Of a DNA stretch of 64,000 nucleotides, positions 40,871 to 49,737 are shown piece by piece; position 1 is the stretch's first letter; the number at the start of each line of letters is the position of its first letter. A program made the position numbers and the translations under genes. Source of the DNA: Arthrobacter_H sp030452125 (GTDB taxonomy: Bacteria > Actinomycetota > Actinomycetes > Actinomycetales > Micrococcaceae); NCBI GenBank assembly GCA_052379645.1, contig JBQSYU010000003.1; one strand, written 5' to 3'. Under the pieces are notes generated by a model. The model did no database searches. It saw only the letters and a list, made by a program, of their open reading frames with translations, and had not been told where the DNA came from.

Positions 40871-43797
40871 GCCCCACCCAGCCCGCAGCGCCGCTGGCAG
40901 GCCGCCTCGGCGCCGACCAGGTCCAGGGCCACGGCATCGACAGGTCCCGGACCATCAGCCTCACCCTCGACGGGCGGGCCCTCGAAGCCCACCCCGGTGA
41001 CACGGTGGCCTCGGCCGCCCTCGCCGCCGGCCGGATCGGCTGCGGCAACTCGCTGTACCTGAACCGCCCGCGCGGCATCCTGGCCGCCGGCGTCGAGGAG
41101 CCCAACGCCCTGATCACCGTCGCCTCCCGCTTCGCCGGGCAGGTCGACGAGTCCATGCTCCCGGCCACGGTCACCCACGTGACCGACGGGATGAAGGCCA
41201 ACTACCTCAGTGGTCTGGGGGTCATGGATCCACGCCGTGACGAGGCCTACTACGACCGCAAGTACGTGCACACCGACGTGCTCGTCGTCGGCGCCGGCCC
41301 CGCCGGGCTGGCCGCCGCCCGCCAGGCGTCGGACTCGGGGGCGCGCACGATCCTCATCGACGAACAGCCGGATCCGGGCGGATCGCTGCTCTCCTCCAGC
41401 ACCGAGGAGATCAACGGCACCCCCGCCGCCCGGTGGGCCGCGGACACCGCCGAGGAACTGGGCCGGGGCCAGGAGTTCACCTATCTGAACCGCACCACGG
41501 CCTTCGGCGCCTACGACGAGAACTACATCATCGCCGTCCAGCGGCGCACCGACCACCTGGCCGAGGATCCGGGGGCCGGGGTCTCCCGCGAACGCATCTG
41601 GCATATCCGGGCCAAGCAGGTCGTGCTGGCCACCGGCGCCCATGAGCGTCCGCTGGTCTTCGCCAACAACGACCGCCCCGGCGTCATGCTTTCCTCCGCG
41701 GTGCGCAGCTACCTGAACCGTTACGGCGTCGCCGCCGGTTCCCGGGTCGTGGTCGCCACGACCAACGACGCCGCCTACGCCACGGTCGCCGACCTGCATG
41801 CGGCCGGCGTCGTCGTCGCCGCGGTCGTCGACTCCCGCACCGAGGCCTCGGCCGAAGCCTCGAAGGTCCTGGCGGCCACCGGCGTCCGCTCGCTGCTGGG
41901 CTCCGCCGTGGTGGACACCGCCGCCGACGGGTCGGGCCGCGTCGCCTCGGTGACCGTCACCGCGGTGGACCATGACGGTCAGGCCACCGGCACCGCCGAA
42001 GAGATCGACGCGGACCTGCTGGCGGTCTCCAACGGGTGGAGCCCGGTGGTGCACCTCTACAGCCAGCGCCAGGGCAAGGTCGCCTGGAACCAGGAGCTCG
42101 CGGCCTTCGTGCCGGGCAAGCCGCTGAAGAACATGCACACGGCCGGCGCCTTGAACGGTTCCTACGATCTGGCGTCCTGCCTGTCCGAGGGCCATGCCTC
42201 CGGTGGCGAGGCCATCGCCGCCGTCGGGCATTCGGCTTCCGTCGCCGCCGCCTCGACCGCGGCCTGCGACATCGCCCCGTCCCGGCCCTTGTGGCTGGTC
42301 CATGGCACCGGAGGCAGCGAAGGCGAATGGGACACCCATTTCGTGGACCTGCAACGCGACCAGACGGTCGCCGACGTCGTCCGCTCCACCGGGGCCGGCA
42401 TGCGCTCGGTGGAACACATCAAGCGCTACACCTCGATCAGCACCGCCAACGACCAGGGCAAAACCAGTGGCGTGGCCGCCATCGGCGTCATCGCCGCCGT
42501 CCTGGGCATCGAGGAGCTCGGGGAGATCGGCACCACCACGTTCCGGGCGCCCTACACCCCGGTCGCCTTCGCCGCCCTGGCCGGCCGCCAGCGCGGACAA
42601 ATGCTCGACCCGGCCCGGTTGACGTCCATCCACCCCTGGCATCTGGCCCATGGGGCGGTGTTCGAGGACGTCGGCCAGTGGAAGCGTCCGCGCTACTTCC
42701 CGCTGGACGGCGAGGACATGGATACCGCGGTGCAGCGTGAATGCGCGGCCACCCGTGAATCCGTGGGCTTCCAGGACGCCACCACCCTGGGCAAGATCGA
42801 GATCCGTGGCCGCGACGCCGGGGAGTTCCTCGGGCGGATCTACACCAACGGGTTCAAGAAGCTCAAGAACGGGATGGGCCGTTACGGCCTGATGTGCACC
42901 CCCGACGGGATGATCTATGACGACGGGGTGACCCTGCGGCTGGAAGAGGACCGCTACTTCATGACCACCACCACCGGTGGGGCGGCGAAGATCCTGGACT
43001 GGCTCGAGGAATGGCTGCAGACCGAGTGGCCGGAGCTGGATGTGGTGTGCACCTCGGTGACCGAGCAGTACTCCACGGTCGCCGTCGTCGGGCCCAAGTC
43101 CCGCGCCGTGATCGCCAAGCTGGCCCCCGATCTGGACCTGACCAACGAGAACTTCAAGTTCATGGCCTTCCGCGAGACCACGTTGGCCAGCGGGATCCCG
43201 GCACGGATCTGCCGGATCTCCTTCTCCGGTGAACTGGCGTTCGAAATCAACGTCTCGTCCTGGTACGGACTCAAGGTGTGGGAGGACGTCGCCGCGGCCG
43301 GCGCCGAATTCAACATCACCCCGTACGGCACCGAGACGATGCACGTGCTGCGCGCCGAAAAGGGGTTCATCATCGTCGGGCAGGACACCGACGGGACCGT
43401 CACCCCGCAGGACGCCGGCATGGACTGGGTGGTCTCCAAACTCAAGGACTTCATCGGCAAGCGCTCCTATGCCCGTGCCGATACGGCCCGCGAGGACCGC
43501 CACCATCTGGTGGGGGTGCTGCCGGTGAACAAGACCACGCTGTTGCCCGAAGGGGCGCAGCTGGTCACCTCCGGAACACCCATCACCCCCCAGCAGGGTC
43601 CGGTGCCCATGGAGGGCCACGTGACCTCCAGCTACCGCAGCCCGGCCCTGGGCCGAACCTTCGGTCTGGCCTTGGTCAAGAACGGCCGCAACCGCATGGG
43701 CGAGGTCGTGCAGTCCCTGTTGGACGGCGAACTCGTCGACGTCGAAATCGCATCCCCCATCCTCTACGACCCTGAAGGGAGCCGTCGCGATGGCTGA
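40867..43797 (+). CDS. soxA: Sarcosine oxidase subunit alpha
   Basis: A 976-residue subunit. The N-terminal ~100 residues are a ferredoxin-like module (LTLDGRALEAHPGDTVASAAL). A dinucleotide-binding domain follows (VLVVGAGPAGLAAARQASDSG near 139-159; LATGAHERPLVFANNDRPGVM). The last ~400 residues are a GcvT/aminomethyltransferase-like folate domain (GKIEIRGRDAGEFLGRIY, GLMCTPDGMIYDDGVTLRL, FSGELAFEINV) that passes the one-carbon unit to THF. This is the normal length and order for SoxA. It overlaps soxG by 8 bases. Confidence 0.95.
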   Translation: MSPTQPAAPLAGRLGADQVQGHGIDRSRTISLTLDGRALEAHPGDTVASAALAAGRIGCGNSLYLNRPRGILAAGVEEPNALITVASRFAGQVDESMLPATVTHVTDGMKANYLSGLGVMDPRRDEAYYDRKYVHTDVLVVGAGPAGLAAARQASDSGARTILIDEQPDPGGSLLSSSTEEINGTPAARWAADTAEELGRGQEFTYLNRTTAFGAYDENYIIAVQRRTDHLAEDPGAGVSRERIWHIRAKQVVLATGAHERPLVFANNDRPGVMLSSAVRSYLNRYGVAAGSRVVVATTNDAAYATVADLHAAGVVVAAVVDSRTEASAEASKVLAATGVRSLLGSAVVDTAADGSGRVASVTVTAVDHDGQATGTAEEIDADLLAVSNGWSPVVHLYSQRQGKVAWNQELAAFVPGKPLKNMHTAGALNGSYDLASCLSEGHASGGEAIAAVGHSASVAAASTAACDIAPSRPLWLVHGTGGSEGEWDTHFVDLQRDQTVADVVRSTGAGMRSVEHIKRYTSISTANDQGKTSGVAAIGVIAAVLGIEELGEIGTTTFRAPYTPVAFAALAGRQRGQMLDPARLTSIHPWHLAHGAVFEDVGQWKRPRYFPLDGEDMDTAVQRECAATRESVGFQDATTLGKIEIRGRDAGEFLGRIYTNGFKKLKNGMGRYGLMCTPDGMIYDDGVTLRLEEDRYFMTTTTGGAAKILDWLEEWLQTEWPELDVVCTSVTEQYSTVAVVGPKSRAVIAKLAPDLDLTNENFKFMAFRETTLASGIPARICRISFSGELAFEINVSSWYGLKVWEDVAAAGAEFNITPYGTETMHVLRAEKGFIIVGQDTDGTVTPQDAGMDWVVSKLKDFIGKRSYARADTAREDRHHLVGVLPVNKTTLLPEGAQLVTSGTPITPQQGPVPMEGHVTSSYRSPALGRTFGLALVKNGRNRMGEVVQSLLDGELVDVEIASPILYDPEGSRRDG

Positions 43798-44434
43798 GAA
43801 CACCTTGGAAGCACCCTCCGTGAGCCAGGAGGTCGCCGCGCTGCGCACCAGCCCGGTCGGTTATCTGGCCCGGGACATGGCCGCCGGCTCCGTCGCCGGT
43901 GAACGGGGCGTCGCCCTGCGTGAACTGCCGTTCCTGACCCAGATCGGCCTGCGGGTCGTGCCGGGGTCGGCCACCGCCCGGGTCATGGAGTCGGCGCTGG
44001 GACTCTCCCTGCCGCAGCGCGTGGGCGAGGTCGGCGGCGACCAGGACCGCGCGGTCCTGTGGCAGGGACCTGATGAGTTCCTGCTCGTCGGGCCCCCGGA
44101 CAGCGTGGACGCCGCTCCCCTGGCCGAGCTGCTGGGCGACGGCGAAGGCGCCCTGCCCGGCTCCGTCGTGGACCTGTCGGGGAACCGCACCACGCTGGAA
44201 CTCTCGGGCCCCTCGGCCCGGTCGGTCCTGGAGAAGGGGTGCCACTTCGATATGCACCCCTCGGTCTTCGCCACCGGTTCAGCCGTCACCACGACCATCG
44301 GCCCCGTGCCGGTGATCTTGTGGAAGACGCAGGAGGACACGTTCCGGATCATGCCGCGCGCCTCCTTCGCCGATTACATGGTGCATTGGCTGCTCGATGC
44401 CATGCTCGAGTTCTCGGCGGCAGAGGTGGCCTGA
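43790..44434 (+). CDS. soxG: Sarcosine oxidase subunit gamma
   Basis: A 214-residue subunit related to the GcvT fold: SLPQRVGEVGGDQDRAVLWQGPDEFLLVG split at about 72-102, VDLSGNRTTLELSGPSARSVLEKGCHFDMHP split, and the C-terminal WKTQEDTFRIMPRASFADYMVHWL split. It completes the alpha-beta-gamma-delta enzyme. Its stop overlaps the sdaA start by one base (TGATG). Confidence 0.93.
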   Translation: MAENTLEAPSVSQEVAALRTSPVGYLARDMAAGSVAGERGVALRELPFLTQIGLRVVPGSATARVMESALGLSLPQRVGEVGGDQDRAVLWQGPDEFLLVGPPDSVDAAPLAELLGDGEGALPGSVVDLSGNRTTLELSGPSARSVLEKGCHFDMHPSVFATGSAVTTTIGPVPVILWKTQEDTFRIMPRASFADYMVHWLLDAMLEFSAAEVA

Positions 44435-45834
44435 TGGCACTGAGCACCCTGGACCTGTTCTCGGTGGGAATCGGTCCCTCCTCCTCCCATACGGTCGGTC
44501 CCATGCGGGCGGCCCGGCGGTTCACCGCCGGGCTGGCCGCGGACTCCCTGCTGTCCTCGGTGGCCCGGGTCAAGGCCGAACTCTTCGGCTCCCTGGGGGC
44601 CACCGGCATCGGCCACCATTCCGATCAGGCGGTGATCCTCGGGTTGGCCGGACATGATCCGGCGACGGTCGATACCGCCATCGCCGGGGAGCTGGTGGCC
44701 TCCTGCCTCCGCGAGGGGAGGCTGCCGCTGGGCGGTGGCGCCGATATCGGATTCAACGATGAACGTGACGTGGTCCTGCACCGGCGCAAGTCGTTGCCCG
44801 CCCACCCCAACGGCATGGTCTTCCAGGCCTTCGGGGCGGACGGGGCGACGATCCGTCAGAGCACCTACTACTCCATCGGCGGCGGGTTCGTGGTCGACGA
44901 CGTCTCGGCTGAAGCCGACCAGCTCGTCTCCGACGAGACCCCGTTGCCGCATCCGTTCAACACCGGCGGCGAGCTGCTGGCCGCCTGCCAGACCTCCGGA
45001 CTGTCCATCGCAGAAGTGATGATGGCCAACGAGAACTCCTGGCGGCCCGAGGCGGAAACCCGGGCCGCCCTGCTGCACATCTGGTCGGTGATGGAGGAAT
45101 GCGTGGAAAACGGCTGCACCCGTACCGAGCCGGTGCTGCCCGGCGGGCTGAAGGTCCGCCGTCGTGCCCCGGAGTTGCGGGAGAAGCTGCGCCAGCAGGA
45201 GGCGGAAGGCCGCATCAACGGGCTGGAACCGGCCGACCCGCTGTGGGCGATGGAATGGGTGAACCTCTACGCCCTGGCGGTGAACGAGGAGAATGCCTCG
45301 GGTGGGCGCATCGTCACGGCGCCGACCAACGGGGCCGCCGGCATCATCCCGGCGGTGCTGCACTTCTATGCGCGGTTCATCGACGGCGCGGACGAGGACG
45401 GGATCGTCACGTTCCTGCTCACTGCCGCGGCCATCGGCATCCTGTTCAAACAGAACGCGTCGATCTCCGGCGCCGAGGTCGGCTGCCAGGGCGAAGTCGG
45501 GTCGGCCTGTTCGATGGCTGCGGCGGGCATCTGCGCGGTGCTGGGCGGCACCCCGGAACAAGTCGAGAACGCGGCGGAAATCGGAATCGAGCATAACTTG
45601 GGGCTGACCTGCGATCCCGTGGGCGGGCTGGTGCAGATTCCGTGCATCGAACGCAATGCCATCGCCTCGGTCAAGGCCATCAACGCCGCCCGGTTGGCCC
45701 GCCACGGTGACGGCGAACACCGGGTCACCCTGGATCAGGCCATCGAAACGATGCGTCAGACCGGGGCGGACATGAAGGATAAGTACAAGGAAACCTCGCG
45801 CGGCGGACTCGCCGTGAACGTCATCGAGTGCTGA
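44434..45834 (+). CDS. sdaA: L-serine ammonia-lyase (iron-sulfur, single chain)
   Basis: A 466-residue L-serine dehydratase that deaminates serine to pyruvate and ammonia. The N-terminal beta domain has DLFSVGIGPSSSHTVGPM. The [4Fe-4S] cluster cysteines are in GCQGEVGSACSMA (near 350 and 359) and GLTCDPVGGLVQIPC (near 391). The Ser-binding loop SSSH is intact. In this operon it turns the serine made by GlyA into pyruvate, finishing the path from sarcosine to central metabolism. Confidence 0.95.
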   Translation: MALSTLDLFSVGIGPSSSHTVGPMRAARRFTAGLAADSLLSSVARVKAELFGSLGATGIGHHSDQAVILGLAGHDPATVDTAIAGELVASCLREGRLPLGGGADIGFNDERDVVLHRRKSLPAHPNGMVFQAFGADGATIRQSTYYSIGGGFVVDDVSAEADQLVSDETPLPHPFNTGGELLAACQTSGLSIAEVMMANENSWRPEAETRAALLHIWSVMEECVENGCTRTEPVLPGGLKVRRRAPELREKLRQQEAEGRINGLEPADPLWAMEWVNLYALAVNEENASGGRIVTAPTNGAAGIIPAVLHFYARFIDGADEDGIVTFLLTAAAIGILFKQNASISGAEVGCQGEVGSACSMAAAGICAVLGGTPEQVENAAEIGIEHNLGLTCDPVGGLVQIPCIERNAIASVKAINAARLARHGDGEHRVTLDQAIETMRQTGADMKDKYKETSRGGLAVNVIEC

Positions 45835-45865
45835 GCAGCCCTCCCTTTCCAGAAAGCAGGAACCC

Positions 45866-46771
45866 ATGGTCCAGGCCTCCGACTCCCCCATGCACGAATT
45901 CGTCCTGAGCCTCGATTGCGCCGAACGACCGGGCATCGTCCATGCGGTGTCAGGGTTCCTGCTCGACCATGGCGGGGACATCCATGAGTTGCGTCAATTC
46001 GACGACTTCCATGAGGGCAGGTTCTTCCTGCGGGTGCATTTCGTCAGCCGTCCGGGCCCGGATTCCCCGCGGGTCGCCTTGGATCCGGAGCTCGAACTCC
46101 AGCGCCTGCGTGGGGCCTTCTCCGAACTCGGCGCCACGTACGGGATGCAGTGGAGCCTACGCCCGCTGAACGAGAAGCGCCGGGTGCTGGTGATGGTCTC
46201 CAAATTCGGGCACTGCCTCAACGACCTGCTCTATCGTTCACGCATGGGCGAATTGCCGGTGGAGATCGTCGCCGTCGTCTCCAACCACCTCGACCACCAG
46301 TCGCTGGTTCAATGGCATGGCATCGACTACCACCACGTTCCGGTCACCGCCAACACCAAGCCGGCGGCCGAGGCCCGGCTGCTGGAACTGATGGAGGACT
46401 ACGACGTCGAACTGGTGGTCCTGGCACGCTACATGCAGATCCTCTCCGATGAGCTCAGCCGCCAACTCACCGGGCGCACCATCAACATCCACCATTCCTT
46501 CCTACCCAGTTTCAAGGGGGCCAAGCCGTACCACCAGGCCCATGCCCGCGGGGTGAAGACGGTCGGGGCGACCGCCCATTACGTGAACAGCGAATTGGAC
46601 GAGGGGCCGATCATCTCCCAACAGGTCCAGGACGTGGACCACACCTTCTCCCCCGCGGATCTGGTCGCGGCCGGACGAGATACCGAATGCCGGGCGCTAT
46701 CCAACGCCGTGCGGTGGCATTGTGAGGGCCGGGTGTTCCTGCTGGAGAACAGGACCGTGGTCCTGCGCTAG
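45866..46771 (+). CDS. purU: Formyltetrahydrofolate deformylase
   Basis: A 301-residue enzyme hydrolysing 10-formyl-THF to formate and THF. It has an N-terminal ACT domain (LDCAERPGIVHAVSGFLLDHGGDIHELRQFDD split, residues 12-43) and a formyltransferase-fold catalytic domain (RVLVMVSKFGHCLNDLLYR, HHVPVTANTKPAAEARLLEL, INIHHSFLPSFKGAKPYHQAH split with the key His, ELDEGPIISQQVQDVDH). Here it would return folate when one-carbon units from sarcosine build up. It is 31 bases after sdaA and ends the operon. Confidence 0.95.
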   Translation: MVQASDSPMHEFVLSLDCAERPGIVHAVSGFLLDHGGDIHELRQFDDFHEGRFFLRVHFVSRPGPDSPRVALDPELELQRLRGAFSELGATYGMQWSLRPLNEKRRVLVMVSKFGHCLNDLLYRSRMGELPVEIVAVVSNHLDHQSLVQWHGIDYHHVPVTANTKPAAEARLLELMEDYDVELVVLARYMQILSDELSRQLTGRTINIHHSFLPSFKGAKPYHQAHARGVKTVGATAHYVNSELDEGPIISQQVQDVDHTFSPADLVAAGRDTECRALSNAVRWHCEGRVFLLENRTVVLR

Positions 46772-46830
46772 CTGTACAGCAAGCCGTCGACGATAAGCTG
46801 GAAGGCCAGGAGCCTCCCCGCACGGGGAGG
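46771..46830 (+). promoter_or_regulatory. Promoter region and leader hairpin of the universal stress gene
   Basis: GCTGTACAGC (46771-46780) is a perfect 10-base palindrome overlapping the purU stop. TAAGCT (46794-46799) is a likely -10. In the leader, CCTCCCCG-CA-CGGGGAGG (46813-46830) can fold into a tight hairpin just before the GGAGG ribosome-binding site (46835-46839) and might influence translation. Confidence 0.4.
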
Positions 46831-46844
46831 GATCGGAGGTTGTG

Positions 46845-47303
46845 ATGGCAGAAGAACGCCAGGGATTGGTCATTGTCGGAGTCGATGGTTCCGCCTCATC
46901 GGTGGAGGCGCTGCGTCAGGCCCGGCATGTCGCCGTCGGGTTGAACGCACGGATCGAAGCGACCGCCTGCTGGGACTACCCGCCGATGCCCGAACGGTAC
47001 GAAGTCATGGGCATCGAGGGGTTCTCCGAACGCGTCGAACACACGGTCGCGGCCGCCTTGAAGGAGGCCTACGGACCGCAGATCCCGGAGAACGTGAGCA
47101 TCCGGTTGCGTCAGGGCAGTGCCCGGCCGACCCTGATCGAGGCCAGCAAGGAGGCCGATATGCTCATCGTCGGTCGTCGGGGCCGCGGAGGATTCGTCGG
47201 GCTGCTGATGGGCTCGGTCAGTTCGGCCTGCATCGCCCGGTCCTTCTGCCCGGTGCTGGTGGTGCGGGGTCCAGCACTGGCCGATACCGAGATCCCCGAC
47301 TGA
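46845..47303 (+). CDS. Universal stress protein
   Basis: A 152-residue UspA protein of the ATP-binding type: VIVGVDGSASSVEALRQARHVA at the start split, and the nucleotide loop MLIVGRRGRGGFVGLLMGSVSSACI with the G-2x-G-9x-GS pattern (GRGGFVGLLMGSVS). C-terminal strand CPVLVVRG. It is a stress or stasis response protein; exact role unknown. GGAGG five bases before ATG 46845. Confidence 0.9.
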   Translation: MAEERQGLVIVGVDGSASSVEALRQARHVAVGLNARIEATACWDYPPMPERYEVMGIEGFSERVEHTVAAALKEAYGPQIPENVSIRLRQGSARPTLIEASKEADMLIVGRRGRGGFVGLLMGSVSSACIARSFCPVLVVRGPALADTEIPD

Positions 47304-47315
47304 TCCACGCCCCGT

Positions 47316-47915
47316 TCAGACGCCCAGCGCGTCGACGGCGCTGCCGATGAGCAGTACGAAGCCGGCGGCGACTGCCGCTGCCGGGGCGGCCACCACGGTG
47401 CTGGTCAGCCCCAGGGCCAGCCCGGCGATCCCCAGCGCCACCATGACCGAGCCGAGCCAGAGGAATATCGGGGCGGCGAAGGCCCGGGCATAGGGCAGGA
47501 AATGTGCGCCCACGGCCAGGGCGACCACCGCCGGTTCCAGGCCCTCGCGCCCTGCGGCTTCGAGCCAGCGGATCCCGATGAACATGATCGCGAACATGGC
47601 GATCAACCCGCCGAAATAGACGATCCCACCGGTCCGGTCCGGCCGGGGGTGGGGCGGAAGCGGCCGGGGCCGCAGCAGCACCGCCCAGACCCACAGTCCG
47701 AGGGCGGCCAGCCCGAGTAGCCGCAGGCCCAGGGCCCACGGCCCGTCCAGGGCCGGGGTATTGACGACGATGAAAGCGCAGCCGCCCACCGCGCCGACCA
47801 CCGAACCCGATACCCGGGGATGTCCCATCCGCCGATATCCGGGAACCGGGGTCGTGCCGGTGGGCGGCGGCGCCGTGGCGGCGCCCTGGTCCGGGGTGCT
47901 CGTGCGTTCTTCCAT
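47316..47915 (-). CDS. Multi-pass membrane protein of unknown function
   Basis: A 199-residue protein with a Pro/Thr-rich cytoplasmic N-terminus (~35 residues) and about six hydrophobic helices (SVVGAVGGCAFIVV, GLRLLGLAALGLWVWAVLL, GGIVYFGGLIAMFAIMFIGI, AVVALAVGAHFLPYARAF, APIFLWLGSVMVALGIAGLAL, AAVAAGFVLLIGSAV). HFLPYARAF within a helix gives a polar patch. No family recognised. It converges with the stress-protein gene (12-base gap); TAGGGT upstream on the minus strand is a possible -10. Confidence 0.7.
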   Translation of the reverse strand: MEERTSTPDQGAATAPPPTGTTPVPGYRRMGHPRVSGSVVGAVGGCAFIVVNTPALDGPWALGLRLLGLAALGLWVWAVLLRPRPLPPHPRPDRTGGIVYFGGLIAMFAIMFIGIRWLEAAGREGLEPAVVALAVGAHFLPYARAFAAPIFLWLGSVMVALGIAGLALGLTSTVVAAPAAAVAAGFVLLIGSAVDALGV

Positions 47916-48015
47916 GGCCTGCTTCCGTCGTGGGATCGGTTCACGACCCTACTACCGGGGGGCTTCGGGGCGGCAGTGACATCGGTCATTGCCGCCCCGG
48001 GACCTTCCCGGACGC

Positions 48016-49737
48016 TTAGTCCAGGTGGGTCGGGGCGAACATCTTCAGCAGGGTCTGGACCACGATGACGTTCGGGCCATCCGCCGCGAAGGATTCCTCC
48101 AGGGCCTGGGCGATGTCTTCGGGGGCCACGGCTCGCGCCGGGATACCGAAGGACTCCGCCAGGGCCACGAAGTCAGGCCGGGACAGCTCGGTGGCCGTGG
48201 CCTTGCCGAACGCCCCTTCCATGTATTCGCGCAGGATGCCGTAGCCCCCGTCGTCGACGATCAGCCAGGTCACCGCCGTGTGGTGCTGTTTGGCGGTGGC
48301 CAGCTCGGCGATCGAGTACATGGCCGAACCGTCGCCGGAGACGGCCAACACGCGCCCATCGATCCCGGTTTTCCCATCCACCGCAAGACCGACGGCACCA
48401 CCGATGGCCGCGGGATACCCATATCCCAGGCCGCCGGCACCCTGCGCCGAATGGAACCCGCCCTCGCGGGCATCCCAGCAGCTCCACCCCCAATAGGCGG
48501 CGATCGTCATATCCCAGAAGGTCTGCATCGTAGCCGGGACGGCGGCCCGGATGTCCGCCATGAACTGCCGTTCCATGCCCAGATCCTGGGCGTCCAGGCG
48601 TGCTCTCACCAGGTCCAGGGTCTCGGCCACGACCTGCTCGGGGGTCTTTCCGTGCCAGTCGACGGATTCCGCGTCGCGTCCGGCTCCCGTGGTGCGCTGG
48701 ACCTCCAGGGCGTCCGAGAGGAAGCGCAGGGCGGTTTTCGCGTCGGCACGGATGCCCAGTGCCGGGCTGTTGGATTCCAGCACCCGGGGTTCTGCGTCGA
48801 TCTGGATCATGCGTCCGCGCGGGGCCAGGGTGAAGTAGTTGGAGGTGACTTCGCCCAGCGCCGAGCCGATGACGATCAGCACGTCGGCGTCCTCGAGGAC
48901 CTCGGTGGTGTGACGGTCCTCGATCCACGACTGCAGGCTCAGCGGGTGTTCCCACGGGAAGGCACCGTTGCCCCCGGGTGAGGAGATCACCGGGGCGCGG
49001 AGCTGTTCGGCCACGCGCAGCAGCTCGGCCTGGGCCCCTGCCCGGCGGACACCGCCACCGGCCACGATCGCCGGACGGTGGGCCTGGCCGAGCCAGCGGA
49101 CCGCTTCCTCGATCAGTTCCACCCGCGGGGGGTGCTCGTAGGCTTCGGCGAGCGCGTCGACCACCGGCGGGACGAAGACCTCGGAGAGCAGCACGTCCTG
49201 CGGGACCTCGACCCAGACCGGCCCCTGCGGCACGGTGATGGCGTCGGACCAGGCGTCCTGGATCGCCGAGGGGATCCCCGAGGCGTGGTGGACGGTGCGC
49301 TGGGATTTGGTGACGTTCGCGGCGGAGGCCTTCTGGTCGTCGAGCTGGTGGAGCATGCCCTTGCGTCGGGCCCCGAGGCCGTCCAACGGGATCTGGCTGG
49401 CGATGACGACCATCGGCACGCCCGTCGCATAGGCCTCCTGTAGACCGGCCAGCGAGGTCAGGGCCCCGGGGCCGGTGGACAGGAACAGGACGCCGACCTC
49501 ACCGGTCGCGCGGGAGTAGCCGTCGGCGGCGAAGGCCGAGTTGTTCTCCACCCGGGAGGAGACGAAGTCCAGGTCCGACCGGGACAGGGCATCGAACAGG
49601 CCCAGGGCGTGTTGGCCCGGGATGCCGAAGACCGTGCGGGCCCCGAGTCCGCTCAGGGTCTCGATCGCCAGGTCGCCGCCGTTGCGCGGTGCGGTGTTCC
49701 CGGAGGTTTCCGGGGTGTTCTGCAGGGTGTCGGGCAC
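48016..49737 (-). CDS. TPP-dependent 2-oxo-acid decarboxylase (acetolactate synthase-like)
   Basis: A 573-residue ThDP enzyme. The N-terminal Pyr domain has the activating Glu in RVENNSAFAADGYSRATG (near 63), a middle domain VAGGGVRRAGAQ, and the PP domain motif GDGSAMYSIAELATAKQHHT (near 445). The motif normally ends in N-D/N-G-G; here it is VDDGGYGIL, with Asp for the first Asn. The GTG start directly abuts the stop of the ureohydrolase gene. Paired with a guanidinobutyrase-like enzyme it is a good candidate for 2-ketoarginine (5-guanidino-2-oxopentanoate) decarboxylase of arginine catabolism (AruI role); acetolactate synthase or another carboligase is not excluded. Confidence 0.82.
   Translation of the reverse strand: MPDTLQNTPETSGNTAPRNGGDLAIETLSGLGARTVFGIPGQHALGLFDALSRSDLDFVSSRVENNSAFAADGYSRATGEVGVLFLSTGPGALTSLAGLQEAYATGVPMVVIASQIPLDGLGARRKGMLHQLDDQKASAANVTKSQRTVHHASGIPSAIQDAWSDAITVPQGPVWVEVPQDVLLSEVFVPPVVDALAEAYEHPPRVELIEEAVRWLGQAHRPAIVAGGGVRRAGAQAELLRVAEQLRAPVISSPGGNGAFPWEHPLSLQSWIEDRHTTEVLEDADVLIVIGSALGEVTSNYFTLAPRGRMIQIDAEPRVLESNSPALGIRADAKTALRFLSDALEVQRTTGAGRDAESVDWHGKTPEQVVAETLDLVRARLDAQDLGMERQFMADIRAAVPATMQTFWDMTIAAYWGWSCWDAREGGFHSAQGAGGLGYGYPAAIGGAVGLAVDGKTGIDGRVLAVSGDGSAMYSIAELATAKQHHTAVTWLIVDDGGYGILREYMEGAFGKATATELSRPDFVALAESFGIPARAVAPEDIAQALEESFAADGPNVIVVQTLLKMFAPTHLD

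Noticed and set aside
40783..43848. 1021-codon open frame on the minus strand opposite soxA
   Set aside because: High GC makes the antisense frame of a real gene free of stops. Its translation is Gly/Ala/His/Val-rich with no motifs, while the plus strand encodes SoxA with all domains.
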